From NCBI RefSeq assembly GCF_000002985.6, contig NC_003280.10:1426001-1490000 (forward strand): a DNA stretch of 64,000 bases. Direction: 5' to 3'. Positions 34,875 to 46,575 of the stretch are shown piece by piece. The translations under genes were made by a program, and so were the position numbers. Position 1 is the stretch's first letter; each line of letters starts with the position of its first letter. Below the pieces are notes generated by a model. That model did not search any database, was not told where the DNA came from, and saw only the letters and a list, made by a program, of their open reading frames with translations. The DNA is from Caenorhabditis elegans (lineage: Eukaryota; Nematoda; Chromadorea; Rhabditida; Rhabditidae).

Positions 34875-36234
34875 AATCCACTAAAATCTTTAGCTGTTGG
34901 CTTTTTTTTTATTCCTGAATTTTCAGAAATTTTTATTCAGGATTTTTTAAAAAGAAAAATTCGGGTTTGGCAAAAAAAAAATAGATTCAAATATTTTGGA
35001 ATCTTTGATTTTTGAGAACTAAATTTCGAATTTTTGAATAATTTTTGAATTAAAAATTTTGAAAAAAAAATCTTACTTTCTCGGTCGTCCTTTTGCTGCT
35101 CCTTGCTGTTGCTTGGTGATTATGCAGGTGGTGGCGATAGCTTAGAATAGGAGTTGCTTCTTCATGTGATGCTCTACACCGTAAGAACTGCACATCATCA
35201 CCCAAGTATTCCATAGAGCAAGAACCGCCCGATCTTATCGCAGTATGGGCCCAACATCGGTTCTCATTGTTCGTTAGGAACAGAAGTACTAGCATGATGT
35301 TGATCATTAGCCTTTATTCGCTACCTCTGAGTACGGTTTATGATGTGTTTAAGCCTCAATTCCGATCTCCCGTTTCAGACAGTTGTCTTAGCGGTGTTAT
35401 ATTTAAACTTCTGTTTGTAGAAGTTGAACTTCTGTTTTTAGAAGTTTGATACTAAATGAGAAAATGATTGAGAAACTTCTGATTTCAGAAGTTTCGTACT
35501 AACTTTCCAACAAAGAGGGGGAGGGGGGAAGAGAGAGGGATGTAGCAGTGTCCGAAGCACGAGAGACTGTTCCAGTAACAGTTCCAGAGAATCCATCCAT
35601 CGTTCGATCCGTCGATCCATGTTCAAACACAAAGGGGAGCATGCGTAACATAACAGGTGCAGGGATTTGGGAAGGGATTGGGATGAGAAAAAAGAGAAGG
35701 AAAGTTGGAAAGCGTACTTCTTCTAGAAGATAAGTGAAAATTGAGCAAAAGTCGAGAAGAGTCAAAGAATTTCAACTCTTTTCTTTGGAAGTTTTTTTGT
35801 TGGAAAAATGGTTTTTTTTTTAATTTATAAAAATTTAGATCGGAAATCCGCTTCAAACACGATCAACTCAGGTCAAAAAAGGAGTGCTAGTAGCGAAACT
35901 AGCTAACAACAACAGAGCATGGTTTCCTTAACTGTTCCAGAACACGAGCCCCTAAATCGGACTGCGGACCTGGTTTATCAAGCAAGGAGCACATCTACAG
36001 GGTGGGATGTACTCACAAGAAGGGGGTATAAGCAAAAAGGAGTGAATGACAGAAAAACAATTAGGAGGTTGGATGAACGGAGACCCGGCGTTTCCCCTGA
36101 GCAAAGAAAGAGAAAGCGTGATAGAGGCAGAGACACAGACAAGAGTGAGACCATTACAGATCGTCTCCTATAGAGGGCTGCCGGAGGGGGCGTTGTGGGT
36201 CTCTGGGAAGAAGGGAAGAAGGGGGAGACAACCG

Positions 36235-36876
36235 CACGGGCTGTAAATGGGTATCTGGCCGTAATCTCAAAAACGAGCACAGTAAAGTATATTTTTAGTT
36301 AATTTCCTGTAAGAAAACAGTAAAAAAGATTTTTTTTAGTGCAATTAAACAAATCTTTGGATATAGTTTTATTTTGAAATTTTTCATTTAGTCAGGATTT
36401 TTTGAGTTAGTACTGAATTTCATTGATTTCTATTAATTTCTCCAAATAATTTAAAATGTTTTAAGCACAGGCTCTGTGAGTAATTATGTTAAATAAATTA
36501 ATTCGACACATTTGAACAAAGTCGGACAAAATTTTTTAAAGCAAAATATCTCAAATAGAGTTTCGAAAAGAAATTGAAAAATTGAATTTGGATTTTGATG
36601 AAACTTTTTGAAATAGTTAATTGGTATGTTTCCCATATCAAACCCATTCAAATTCTATGATTGTTACTGGGAATTTGCAAAAATTGAAGCATTTTTCAGT
36701 TCAAACAGTAGTTATAATATGAAAACTGTTATATCTCAAAGAAAAAACATTTGTTGAAAAAATATCAAAAACCTTTTTAATTTTACTTTCAGAAAATATA
36801 TTTTAAATTCCTGTGGCTAATCATTTTCTAAAGCTTTGTCAGTCTTGATCACAGGTACCCTTTTACAGCCCGTGGT
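36235..36876. mobile_element. Non-coding DNA element with CACGGGCTGTAAA termini
   Basis: The left end is CACGGGCTGTAAATGGGTAT; the right end is the complement, TACCCTTTTACAGCCCGTG. The 640-bp interior is AT-rich without ORFs. A diverged, inverted copy is at 60228-61440 and shares the interior (for example TTTCAGAAAATATATTTT and AGTACTGAATTTC). It begins 4 bp beyond the giant inverted repeat. Confidence 0.75.
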
Positions 36877-37344
36877 TTTTTAAAAATTTCTGCTTTGATA
36901 CCTTGAGAATTGGAAATTTCTACATTGGCTAAGCAACTACGATTTTTTAGAATCTTTCCAAAACTATAGGAAATCACCAAAAAACTTTTAAAAATATGTT
37001 GAGGCTTCGGGGATTTGAAGACTTTTCACTTATTTCTGAAACTGAAGGAAGTGTGGAGCCAGTCGGGGCACGCGCTTTGCGCGTGCGAACGGCTGGTAAA
37101 TTAATAAAAAAGAAAATAATGTTGTTAAGGCAAAGGCAAAGGCTCAGGCTTTGACTTAGGCTTAGGGCTAGGCTTAGTCCTATGGTTCTTCTTTTTCTGG
37201 GCCGTTTCAAGCCGGAATAGGCCGGTTTAGACTTGTTTTCAGACTATACCAGTCCAACTATCGTATTAAAAATTTACGTTTATTATTTTTCTCATAGAAA
37301 AAATTTTGCAATAAATAAATTAAATAAATAGTTAGTTAGAAAAA
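36877..37344. other. Intergenic stretch with degenerate TTAGGC motifs
   Basis: No gene seen. Around 37,150-37,190 the sequence GACTTAGGCTTAGGGCTAGG contains degenerate copies of the nematode telomere hexamer TTAGGC. A TTTATT at about 37279 can serve as the minus-strand AATAAA of the next gene. Confidence 0.5.
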
Positions 37345-40300
37345 TTACAAACAGAGCACTGTTGCAACAACAAAAGTGAGCAATGAAGCTAAGATTGGAG
37401 CGGAGCTTGTAGTTGTCTGGACCACGTAGGCATCTACTGGTCCATTGGTTGGAATTTCGACCTCTCCACCTGGGGATCCAGTTGTGACTTCTGGTGGGTA
37501 GTTAGTTGGGCTTGGAGGATTTTCAGTTGGCACTGGATATGGCTCATATCTGGTACAGACTCCCTGAATCTCGGTTGACTGGACTAGTCCCAGACGAACA
37601 GCCTCGGAGCATTGAATTTGGGATGGAAGGTTCGGGAAGAGGCGGGCGATGATATCGTAGTTCAGGGTGATCTGCCGCTGGGAGGTCCCGGAGCAGGATT
37701 GGTGGCAGCACTGAAAATAGTTTGGAAAATCAGTAAAAATGACTAAGAAATTCGAAATCCTCGTGAAATTTCCGTTAATTTGACACCCATATTGGCTCGG
37801 TTTGATAATTTCGAGTTTTCATGCTTTTCAGGCCGAAATAGGCTAGTTTAGGCCAAATTTTCAGACAGCTAAATTTTAATTCAAATTCTAATTCTAATTG
37901 GCTCGATACCTTTTTTGAATGAGAAGTTGGCTCAAAACGGCCTGCTTCGGCCCAAAAAGCCTAAATTCCCAAAATTTTAGAACCAAGTCAATATGGGGGT
38001 CAATTTCACTTCAAATTTGACGAAGAATTCAAATTTCAACACTAAAAATCAAGAAAAATCACTGAAATCCTACTAACCTTGGTTCCAATAGCAACTCCAC
38101 AGGATACGGTAGCCTGGAGGGTACGGAGATCGATGTAGCAGCATTCTCTGGAAATTTTTTTGGTTTAGATTATTATTTTTGGCCTAGAAACTGCCACAGG
38201 AAACTTTTTCACAAAAATTTGAAAAAATGTTACCTGGAAGGTCCCGGGGTTGGTACGGTAGGCTGTTCTGGGGTAGTGTTCTCAACGGGGGGCCATGTTG
38301 CTGGTGGTTGGGTGGTATATTCTGGAATTAGATAAAAATCTGGAATTGTAGCTTTTGTAGTCGTTGTAGTCTCTGTAGTCGTTGTAATCTTCGGAATAAC
38401 GTAGGTCGGAGGGAGATGCACGTATCCCTGGGTAGTAGTTGGCGGAGGTGGAGGGGTACCATAGGAATCTGAGAAAACATAGGAAAAAACTTAAAATTAA
38501 CTTAAAATAACTGAAAAAACTAAAAAAAAACGAAAAGCCCGAAAAATCCCTGAAAACCTACCGTAAGGCAAAGTTGGCTCCGGGGCTGGTGGGGTATTGG
38601 TTGCTGGTGGGTATGGGCTGAAAAATGGAAAATGAATTGGAAATTCGTGATCAGCAAAAAAATTGCGTTAATTTGACACCAATTTCGGCTCAATTTGAAC
38701 AATGTTGAAATTAAACCAAAATTTAGGATTACTGTGAGGGGTTTTAAGTAGAAAATTGTGATTTTTGAGACTTTGCGCTAGATTTCCGGCAATTTGATGT
38801 AGAAATATGAATTTGGCATCAAATTCCGGTTCATATGGCACCCATATTGACTAGGCTTCAAAAAGTGGAGTTTTCAGGCTTTTCGGGCCAAAATAGGCCA
38901 TTTCACGCCGGGGGTTGAGATAATTCTAATTTTGATGTCAAATTTTGCATTGCCTGTTAAGTTGACATCTATCATGGCTAGGTTTCAAAATTTGGAGTTC
39001 TGGGGCCCGTCGGGCCGAAATAATCCATTTTGGGCCGGTATTTTTGGACTATCTGCTCATTTCTGAAATTGCAAAGTTTTGAAGCTAAAATTTGAATTGT
39101 TCATAAAATATCTGTCAATTTGGCGTTCATTTTTGGTTTAATTTTAAAAATTGGAAAATTAAAGCCATTCAGGCCCATTCAGGCCCTAAAATTCGGCCCG
39201 TTTCGAGGAAAAATTGAATTTTTGTGCATTTTAATGCGAAAATTCGAAATTTACATGAAAATTCCGGCAATGTGACACCCATATTGCCTAACTTCAAAAT
39301 TTTCGAGTTTTTGGGCCGATCTAGGCGGATTCAGGCCGATTCAGGACAATTTCCAAAACATAGCCGATATGGGGGTCATTTTTTCGGAAATTTTACGCTG
39401 AATCCGAATTTTCACATGAAAACTGTCTAAAACCTCACCATGGTGGTCTGGTGGTGGTAGTAGTGGTGGTAGTGGTGGTTGGTGGGATACATGGTGGTGG
39501 CTTTTGATCTACTGGAGCTGGAGGACTTGTTCCTGAGACTGCTGGAGGGACTACAGCGGTGGTTCCATCTTCAATTCTGTAGGAGATGTTTCGGCCAACA
39601 CAGCATAGCCGGCACACGCTGCAGTTCTGCAAAAATATCAATTTTTCTAATGAAAGTGTGCATTTTTCATGTTGAAAATTGGAATGAGCATAAAATTTGC
39701 GACAATTTGACACCCTTTCCGGGCCGAAATAGGCCGATTTAGGCCGAAATTGTAGGCCTAAACATAGAATTTCATAAAAGTAGGAAAGTAAGGTTAATGT
39801 TTTGCAAAAGTTTGAGTATTTTCTGATAAAGTTGTAAAAATTCACTTTTAGGCCAATTTAGGCCATTTTAGTCTTCAAATAGATTATTTCAAGCCAAAAA
39901 CTCAAAATTAAACTCAATTGGGCTATATATAACGCTTTAATTTTTTTGATTGTGTGTGGAATTTGAATTTTCTGTTTGAAGTGAAATGAATTTATATATC
40001 AAGCTTTTTCGGGCCGTTTCAGGCTTTAAACAGGCCGTTTTAGGCTTAAAACTCAACACAGCTTTATACTGATCTTAAAACTATTAGAAAAACTTGAAAA
40101 TTGATTTTCCTACTGAAAAATGAAAAAACTACACTTTCAAGCCTATTCAATCGGTTTCAGGCCCTAAATAGGCCGTTTCAGGCTCAAAACTCAACTTGAA
40201 CCAAAATAGGTCGATATGGGGCTTAAAATTTTCCATTTTTCACGCCGACTTCAAACTTTTTAGTAATATTCACTTACAGTCACAATAAGCCTGCCATTTG

Positions 40301-40544
40301 GACCAACTCGCACAATTCTTATAGGTCTAGCGGTGGTACCGGTAATTCCGTTTCCATTTCCGTTTCCATCTATAGTTCCAGTTCCAGTTCCAAAATTCGG
40401 ACTGACTCCAGGTGGATTGACTCCGGACCCATCAGGATTTTGAGGCCCAGTTTGGTAGTAGCCATATCCAACATAGTGGGGAGCAATGAACGAGGCTAGG
40501 GAGCACCCGATGAGCACCGAGAGCAAGAATGAGTTATGGAGCAT
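37345..40544 (-). CDS. Secreted Pro/Thr-rich cysteine-patterned protein, likely GPI-anchored (paralogue 1)
   Basis: Six exons join in frame: 40278-40544, 39439-39626, 38562-38617, 38234-38468, 38078-38147 and 37345-37710, giving 393 aa. A signal peptide (LLSVLIGCSLAS) precedes a Gly/Asn-rich stretch, [14 protein letters not shown], Pro/Thr-rich linkers with runs of Thr, and ECCYIDLR joined to [35 protein letters not shown] and IQGVC. The hydrophobic C-terminus after Ser-rich residues suggests a GPI signal. The cysteine pattern equals that of the two plus-strand paralogues at 41747 and 44565. I do not recognise a named family. The ATG lies 3 bp after TTTCAG, and a minus-strand TATA motif is at 41269-41275. 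Confidence 0.85.
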
Positions 40545-41110
40545 ACCTGAAACGATTTACATAGAAGTGGATAAGAAAATCGGATTCAGCGTAAAATTTG
40601 CAATAATTTGACATCTATTTTGGCTAGATAACGTAAATTTCAAAATTTTGGAGCATATTTTGGGAGACTCCAGAGCAATTTTTAAGCTAACTGTAATTTT
40701 TTGAGCTTTTGCATTGCGAAAGTCAGATTCAGCGAGAAATTTGCATACGTGTTCACCCTCATAATGCCTATTTTTGAACAGTTGAAGGCTTTAGGCTTTT
40801 TCAGGCCAATTCAAGCCGATATAGGCCCAAAAAATAAAACTTTTTTACGTTTACCAATATGCTTTTTAAATAGTCAGCAAATTTGTTTTTATTAAATAGC
40901 ATGCAGCAAAAAACTAGTTCATTCTCCAAATTTTCGTATTCAGGCCGTTTTAGGCCAATTTAGGCCGACTATATTCGTAAAAAATTCGATTTGCCTTAAT
41001 ATGAAATAAAATTCCGAGAAAAATTATAATCTACCTAAATTTAACATGGAAAAACTGCCAAAACTAGTTTAAGCCGATTTAGGCCAATTCAGGCCAAATT
41101 TAGGCCAGGA
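37790..41110. repeat. Degenerate AGGCC-rich interspersed repeat in introns and 5' flank
   Basis: Copies of a loose motif set recur in the introns and upstream of paralogue 1: TTTGACACCCATATTGGCTA, a GAGTTTTCAGGC segment, GGGCCGAAATAGGCC and TTTAGGCCGATT. Clear copies lie near 37785, 38670, 38830, 38950, 39110, 39270, 39700, 40140, 40600, 40800 and 41060. Units are diverged and irregularly spaced. Confidence 0.65.
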
Positions 41111-41268
41111 AATCAAAATTTTGGAATCTAGGCAATATGAGTGTCAAATCAGTAGCAAATTTTAGACTGAATTCAAAAATCAACATAAAAATTCAAAAAA
41201 ACTTTACTAGATCCTAGAAAAAATGAGAAAACAAACTGGAAACTGATGAAACCACAGCCAACTCACCT

Positions 41269-41275
41269 TTTTATA
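41269..41275 (-). promoter_or_regulatory. TATA motif for paralogue 1
   Basis: TATAAAAAGG on the minus strand, in the region between the divergent paralogues 1 and 2. Confidence 0.5.
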
Positions 41276-41464
41276 CCAATTCTCATTTCTTGTGGAACAT
41301 CCGTTTTCAGTACTATACTACTACTTACCTACTATACCAGGAAAATAGTGCGGCACGGCGGAGGAGACGCAGACAAATGTGTCATCGCAGCAGAATTCAG
41401 GGCTCTTTTGTATTTCGACCAGCCTATTGTCTGCTGCAGAGAAGGGAGTGTTCGTCCGAGATTT

Positions 41465-41610
41465 TTAATCAAATCAAATCGTATAGTGGTAAGTATTAGG
41501 ACACCCCACCGTCTATTGTTTTACAGTTACTGTCTGGAACTTGCAGATTGGCTCCGCCTACTTTTGTTTTTTTGAAGCTTCATGTTGAAAGTGATAGCGG
41601 TATAAAAGGT
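41465..41610 (+). promoter_or_regulatory. Duplicated promoter block of paralogue 2
   Basis: A block with ATCGTATAGTGGTAAGTA, ACAGTTACTGTCTGGAACTT, GATTGGCTCCGCC and GTGATAGCGG ends at a TATAAAA box (41601-41607), about 140 bp before the ATG. The same block precedes paralogue 3 (44297-44428), so promoter and gene were duplicated together. Confidence 0.65.
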
Positions 41611-41746
41611 TGGGTACAGGACGAGGAGAAGCATAATTTCAAATTACTTCAGTTTTTTATAGCGTTAATTTCAAATTATAATTCTTAACTTTTAAAATTA
41701 TTTCATAAAAAAGTCTCGAATTCCAGGTATCCCTAATCCTCAAACG

Positions 41747-43554
41747 ATGCTCCGTTCTTCCGCGTTGATTATTGCTCTATTCGGATGCGCCATAGCTTCC
41801 TTTAATTGGCCAGTTGACGGTTCTTACCGGTATTCGGGTGGTCCAGGTACCCCAGGAGGTCCAGGTACCCCGGGAGGTCCAGGAACCCCTGGAGGTCCAG
41901 GTACTCCAGGAGGTCTAGGTACCCCGGGAGGTCCAGGTACCCCGGGAGGTCCAGGTACTCCGGAAACCTCCGGAGGCACCGCTGGAGGAACATACTACGT
42001 GATCATAGTTCAGAACGGCCAGAGGGTCATTGTGGTAAGTACTGAGATCCCTCTCCAATTCCTAATTCTTTCAATTTTTCCAGAACTGCGCAACGTGCCG
42101 CCTGTGCTGTGTCGGACGAAACATTACCTACTCCGTGGTCACTGATTCTCCCGTTGTCCCACCCCTCGTCGTTACTGGCACCCCATCCATCGTTACTGTA
42201 ACCCCACCAAGTCCATCAGTTACCCCAGGTGGTCGTCCAGGATCAACACCACCAGCAACATTCCCGCCTGGATCAATATCCACAGTACGGTACACACCAG
42301 GACCAACCCCACCAGGACCATGGACCTACACAGCACCACCATATTATACCTACAGAACTGTTCCACCGTGAGTCCCAAAAACTGTAAAAGAAACTGAAAA
42401 ATGTTGAATCTTTCAGAGCCTCCAACCACTACGAAACAGTTCCACCAGCTGTCCAGACTACCCCTCAGCCACCATGTACTCCAAGAACCACCACCACTAC
42501 AACTACAACTACCACTACTACTACCCTTCCACCATGGTAAGCAAACAGCCGGCCTGATACGGCCTGAAGCGGCGCAAAGCCCTTAAATTTCTCACATAGT
42601 CAATATGAGTGCCAAAGTCGCAAATTTCGAGTAATTTGAAATTTATTTTGGGGATGAACTCGGCTAATGGATAAACCCAAATACTCGAAATTTCTGAAAT
42701 TTCCTACAGAATAAGAAAAGCCTGAATAATTTTTTGAATTTCAGTGTCTACACACCGGCTCCACCCGCAACCCAACCACCACGTACCTACCCAACAACCA
42801 CCCCTAGACCAATTCCAACTACTAGTACGTTATTGAAAGCCTAGACTCCAAAACCAAATTCTGTGAGATTCCAGAAACTACAGTACCCCAGCAGTGGACC
42901 ACTCTCCCACCAGGCCCAGAGCCAACCCCGGGACCAGGACCTTCTGGGTGAGGAATATCTTATGAAAACTTCAGCTTAGTTGTAAAATTTCAGAGAATGC
43001 TGCTACATCGACCTTCGCAGAATCCAGGCTACCGTATCCTGTGGAGTCTCCATTGGAAATCAGGTAGAATTTTGAACTCCTGGAACTCCTGAACTTTAAA
43101 CTGACTTTTTTCATTCTTCCAGTGCTGCCATCAATCTTGCTCCGGAACCTACCAGCGTCAAATCAACTTGAACTACTACATTCTAACACAAATCTTCCGT
43201 AACCTCCCATCCAGAATTCAATGCTCCGAGGCTGTTCGTCTGGGATTAGTGAGATCTACCGAGATTCAAGGATTCTGTACATCCAGAGTTGTCCCAGGAG
43301 GTCCAGTTCGCCCACCAACTACAGCTTCCACACCAAAACCAAACGGACCAGAAGTCCCAGTGAACCCAGGACGACCAACCCATCCTGCCTACCCAATTGT
43401 GCCAACTAGAGGATACCCACCAGCTACTGCAACTCCACCAAACCCATATGGACCAAAGGATGCTTATATCACAGCCGACCCAAAACCCAATTCAGGCTCC
43501 ACACTTGTTGCATCTTTCTTTGCTATTGTCATGGCCTTTACACTCTGTTTTTAG
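41747..43554 (+). CDS. Secreted PGG-repeat, Pro/Thr-rich, likely GPI-anchored protein (paralogue 2)
   Basis: Seven exons join in frame: 41747-42034, 42084-42367, 42417-42536, 42745-42824, 42875-42947, 42994-43063 and 43123-43554, giving 448 aa. After a signal peptide ([13 protein letters not shown]) comes a short collagen-like run of GPGTPG (about residues 31-66), then [30 protein letters not shown], long Pro/Thr-rich linkers including a poly-Thr run, ECCYIDLRR, and [18 protein letters not shown] with later cysteines. The C-terminus is hydrophobic, suggesting a GPI signal. The PGG run is too short and irregular for a cuticle collagen. AATAAA near 43610 follows the stop. Function unknown; surface or luminal matrix role is inference. 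Confidence 0.88.
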
Positions 43555-44296
43555 AGTTTTTCACTAATAATTTGTTTATTTATTTTTTTATTTATTTTCG
43601 TTTATTTTCAATAAAATCAAATTCCAATTATGTGTGGCTTATCAAAATCTTAACCTTACAGCAATACGGAAAAATGAATTTTTTTGGCGCCAGCTGGAAC
43701 AGAAGATCTGTTTTAAACCAGTAATCAATTTTACCAGTTAAGGAAAAGGTCTAAAACTTTAAAAAATATTGAACAGTATATTTTCATTCTTTTATTAGTT
43801 TAACTCTCTCAATTATTAATAAGAATAAACCGCTCGCTCAGTGGCTAGGCAGTGGATCTAAAATTACCCTAATTTACAATCAGACAGAAGGGGAGGATAA
43901 CAGAGCAAGTGGGAAGAACGTAGGTCACAATATACCGATAGACCGACAACATAGAGCATAGATGCAGATAAAACGTCTTGTGTGCATAGGACCACACAAA
44001 AGATGAGTATCTGTAACCGGAAAATTGGCTCAAACTAGAATGATTCCGCTGAAATTTGAAAATATAAACAAATTGGATAGTCCGAATTTGGAAAATGAGG
44101 ATAACTTTTTGAAAATTGGCTTGAATGCGCCTGAAACAGCATCAGCTAGAAATCTAGTCAATGTGGTAACATTCTGAAAATTTCATGTAAAAACCCCGGC
44201 TCCATGAGTTACGACACCCAGAAACCTGGTGAGACTGACTTATTACTTTTGAGACCCCTTCCCTATTGTCTAGGAAGAGGACGCTGCAAAAATCAA
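43555..44296. other. Intergenic between tandem paralogues
   Basis: AT-rich, with the 3' end and AATAAA of paralogue 2 and no other gene seen. Confidence 0.6.
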
Positions 44297-44428
44297 TCAA
44301 AAAATCAAATCGTATAGTGGTAAGTACTAGTCTATTTGTTTAACAGTTACTGTCTGGAACTTGCAGATTGGCTCCGCCCACTTTTGTTTCTTTGAAGCTT
44401 CATGTTAAAAGTGATAGCGGTATATAAA
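44297..44428 (+). promoter_or_regulatory. Duplicated promoter block of paralogue 3
   Basis: Close copy of 41465-41610, ending in TATATAAA (44421-44428). A short deletion after GGTAAGTACTAG distinguishes it. Confidence 0.65.
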
Positions 44429-44564
44429 GTAGCGGTTAGCACTAAAAGAATCATAAATTCAAATTACTTCAGTTTCTCATAGTTTCGATTTCAAACTCAA
44501 TTTCTTAATTTTTAAATTATTTCCATAAAGCCCTTGATTTTCAGGAAACCTAAATTATCAAACA

Positions 44565-46260
44565 ATGCTCCGTTCTTCCGCATTGTTTATCGCTCTATTC
44601 GGATGCGCCATAGCTTCCTTTGATTGGCCAGTTGATGGGTTTTACCGGTATTCGGGTGGGCTAGGTACCCCGGGAGGTCCAGGAAATCCTGGGGGTCCAG
44701 GCGGTCTTGGTACCCCGGGAGGTCCAGGTACTCCGGGAGGTCCAGGAAATCCTGGGGGTCTAGGCGGTCCTGGTAACCCAGGAGGTCCAGGTACTCCGGG
44801 AGGTCCTGGAACCCCCGGAGGGCAACCCCATGGCACCGCTGGAGGAACATACTACGTGATCATAGTTCAGAACGGCCAGAGGGTCATTGTGGTAAGTACT
44901 GAGATCCCTCTCCAATTCCTAATTCTTTCAATTTTTCCAGAACTGCGCAACGTGCCGCCTGTGCTGTGTCGGACGAAACATTACCTACTCCGTGGTCACT
45001 GATTCTCCCGTTGTCCCACCCCTCGTCGTTACTGGCACCCCATCCATCGTTACTGTAACCCCACCAAGTCCATCAGTTACCCCAGGTGGTCGTCCAGGAT
45101 CAACACCACCAGCAACATTCCCGCCTGGATCAGTATCCACAGTACGGTACACACCAGGGCCAACACCACCAGCTCCATGGACCTACACAGTACCACCATA
45201 TTCTGGCTACAGAACTATTCCACCGTAAGTCCTAGCAACTGCAAAAAATCTGAAAGATTTGGAATATCTCAGAGTCTACAACCACTATGAAACTGTTCCT
45301 CCAGCTGCCCAAACCACCCCTCAGCCACCATGTACTCCAAGAACCACCACCACTACCACTACAACTACCACCACTACTGCCCTCCCACCATGGTAGGCTT
45401 GAAGTTTGAAAAAGTTTGGGCAAATAACTCCAATTTCAGTGTCTACACCCCGGCTCCACCAGCCACAGCTCCCCCAGCCACCGCCACACCCGCAACCCAA
45501 ACACCACGTACCTACTCAACAACCACCCCTATTAGTAAGCTTTTGAAACCCTGAACCCCGAAACCCAGTGTGATTCCAGAAACTACAGTACCACAGCAAT
45601 GGACCACCCTACCACCAGGCCCAGAGCCAACCCCGGGACAAGGACCTTCTGGGTGAGGAATATCTTATGAAAACTTCAGCTCAGTTGTAAAATTTCAGAG
45701 AATGCTGCTACATCGACCTTCGCAGAATCCAGGTTACCGTATCCTGTGGAGTCTCCATTGGAAATCAGGTAAAATTTTGAGCTCCTGAACTCCTGAACTA
45801 TAAACCTTTTTTTTTCTTTTTTTTCCAGTGCTGCCATCAATCTTGCTCGGGAACCTACCAGCGTCAAATCAACTTGAACTACTACATTCTAACACAAATC
45901 TTCCGTAACCTCCCATCCAGAATTCAATGCTCAGAGGCTGTTCGTCTGGGATTAGTGAGATCTACAGAGATTCAAGGATTTTGTACATCTAGAGTAATCC
46001 CAGGAGGTCCAGTAAACCAACCATCGACAGCATTCCCACCAAACCCGAATGGACCAGAAGTCCCAGTGACCACAGGAGGTCCCATTCATCCTGCCTACCC
46101 AATTGTGCCGACCAGAGGGTACCCACCAACTACAGTAACCCCACCAAACCCATATGGACCAAAGGATGCTTATATTACATCTGACCCAAAACCCAACTCA
46201 GGCTCCACACTTGTTGCACCATTTTTCGCTGTTGTCATGGCGCTCGCAATCTGTTTTTGA
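44565..46260 (+). CDS. Secreted PGG-repeat, Pro/Thr-rich, likely GPI-anchored protein (paralogue 3)
   Basis: Seven exons join in frame: 44565-44891, 44941-45224, 45273-45392, 45440-45534, 45580-45652, 45699-45768 and 45829-46260, giving 466 aa. It is a tandem duplicate of paralogue 2, with exons 2, 3, 5, 6 and 7 of the same length. Exon 1 is 39 bp longer because the PGG/PGN run is expanded and rearranged ([11 protein letters not shown]), and exon 4 gains 15 bp of Ala/Thr/Pro codons. The cysteine-bearing exons are almost unchanged. It has the same signal peptide and hydrophobic tail. AATAAA at about 46311. Confidence 0.88.
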
Positions 46261-46395
46261 AGCTTTTAACTTATAATTTGTTTTTTGAATTCGTTTATTT
46301 ATTTATTTCCCAATAAAAGATCCTACGAAAAACATTAACTGCATCGAAATCGAGACCGCCAAGCCCACCCGGACTCTTTATCTAAAAAAGGAAAA

Positions 46396-46475
46396 AAAAA
46401 TCCCCCACCAGGGATCGAACACTTGACTGCTCGCCTACAAGTCGGCCTTCCTACCAGTTGAGCTATTCGCGGTAC
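46396..46475 (-). repeat. tRNA-like element 1
   Basis: A-box TAGCTCAACTGG and B-box GTTCGATCCC with the normal tRNA offset of 44 bases. A GACT/AGTC stem with an 11-base loop replaces a standard anticodon arm. Its 5' end faces element 2. Confidence 0.75.
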
Positions 46476-46506
46476 TCCCCTCTTCCGCGCGAGCGCAGCG
46501 CAAGCA

Positions 46507-46575
46507 GCCGTGTGGCTCAACTGGTAAGAAGCGCGACTTCAAAGCAACAGGTACCGGGTTCAATCGCCACCTTGT
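46507..46575 (+). repeat. tRNA-like element 2
   Basis: A-box TGGCTCAACTGG; B-box degenerate (GGTTCAATCGCC). Head to head with element 1, about 30 bp apart. Confidence 0.7.

Larger units (their letters stand above)
32934..35307 (-). other. Mirror copy of the possible transcription unit
   Basis: Same ATG exon (35307 down to 35077), short introns and AATAAA (near 32,950) as the left-arm unit, on the opposite strand. The two units converge toward the satellite. The same frame problems apply, so coding status is doubtful. Confidence 0.4.
32775..36230 (-). repeat. Right arm of giant inverted repeat (3,456 bp)
   Basis: Mirror copy of 21074-24529 (position x pairs with 57304-x). Homology ends at 36230 with GGGAAGAAGGGGGAGACA. 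The flank is ACCG and then an unrelated inverted-repeat element. The left flank ends ACCGA, a weak hint of a 4-bp target duplication. Confidence 0.92.

Noticed and set aside
37150..37190. True interstitial telomere repeat
   Set aside because: Only a few degenerate TTAGGC copies; could equally be part of the AGGCC-rich repeat family nearby.
44587..44850. Antisense collagen-like ORFs (GPPGVPGPP)
   Set aside because: Opposite strand of exon 1 of paralogue 3; the sense strand has signal peptide, splice sites and paralogues.
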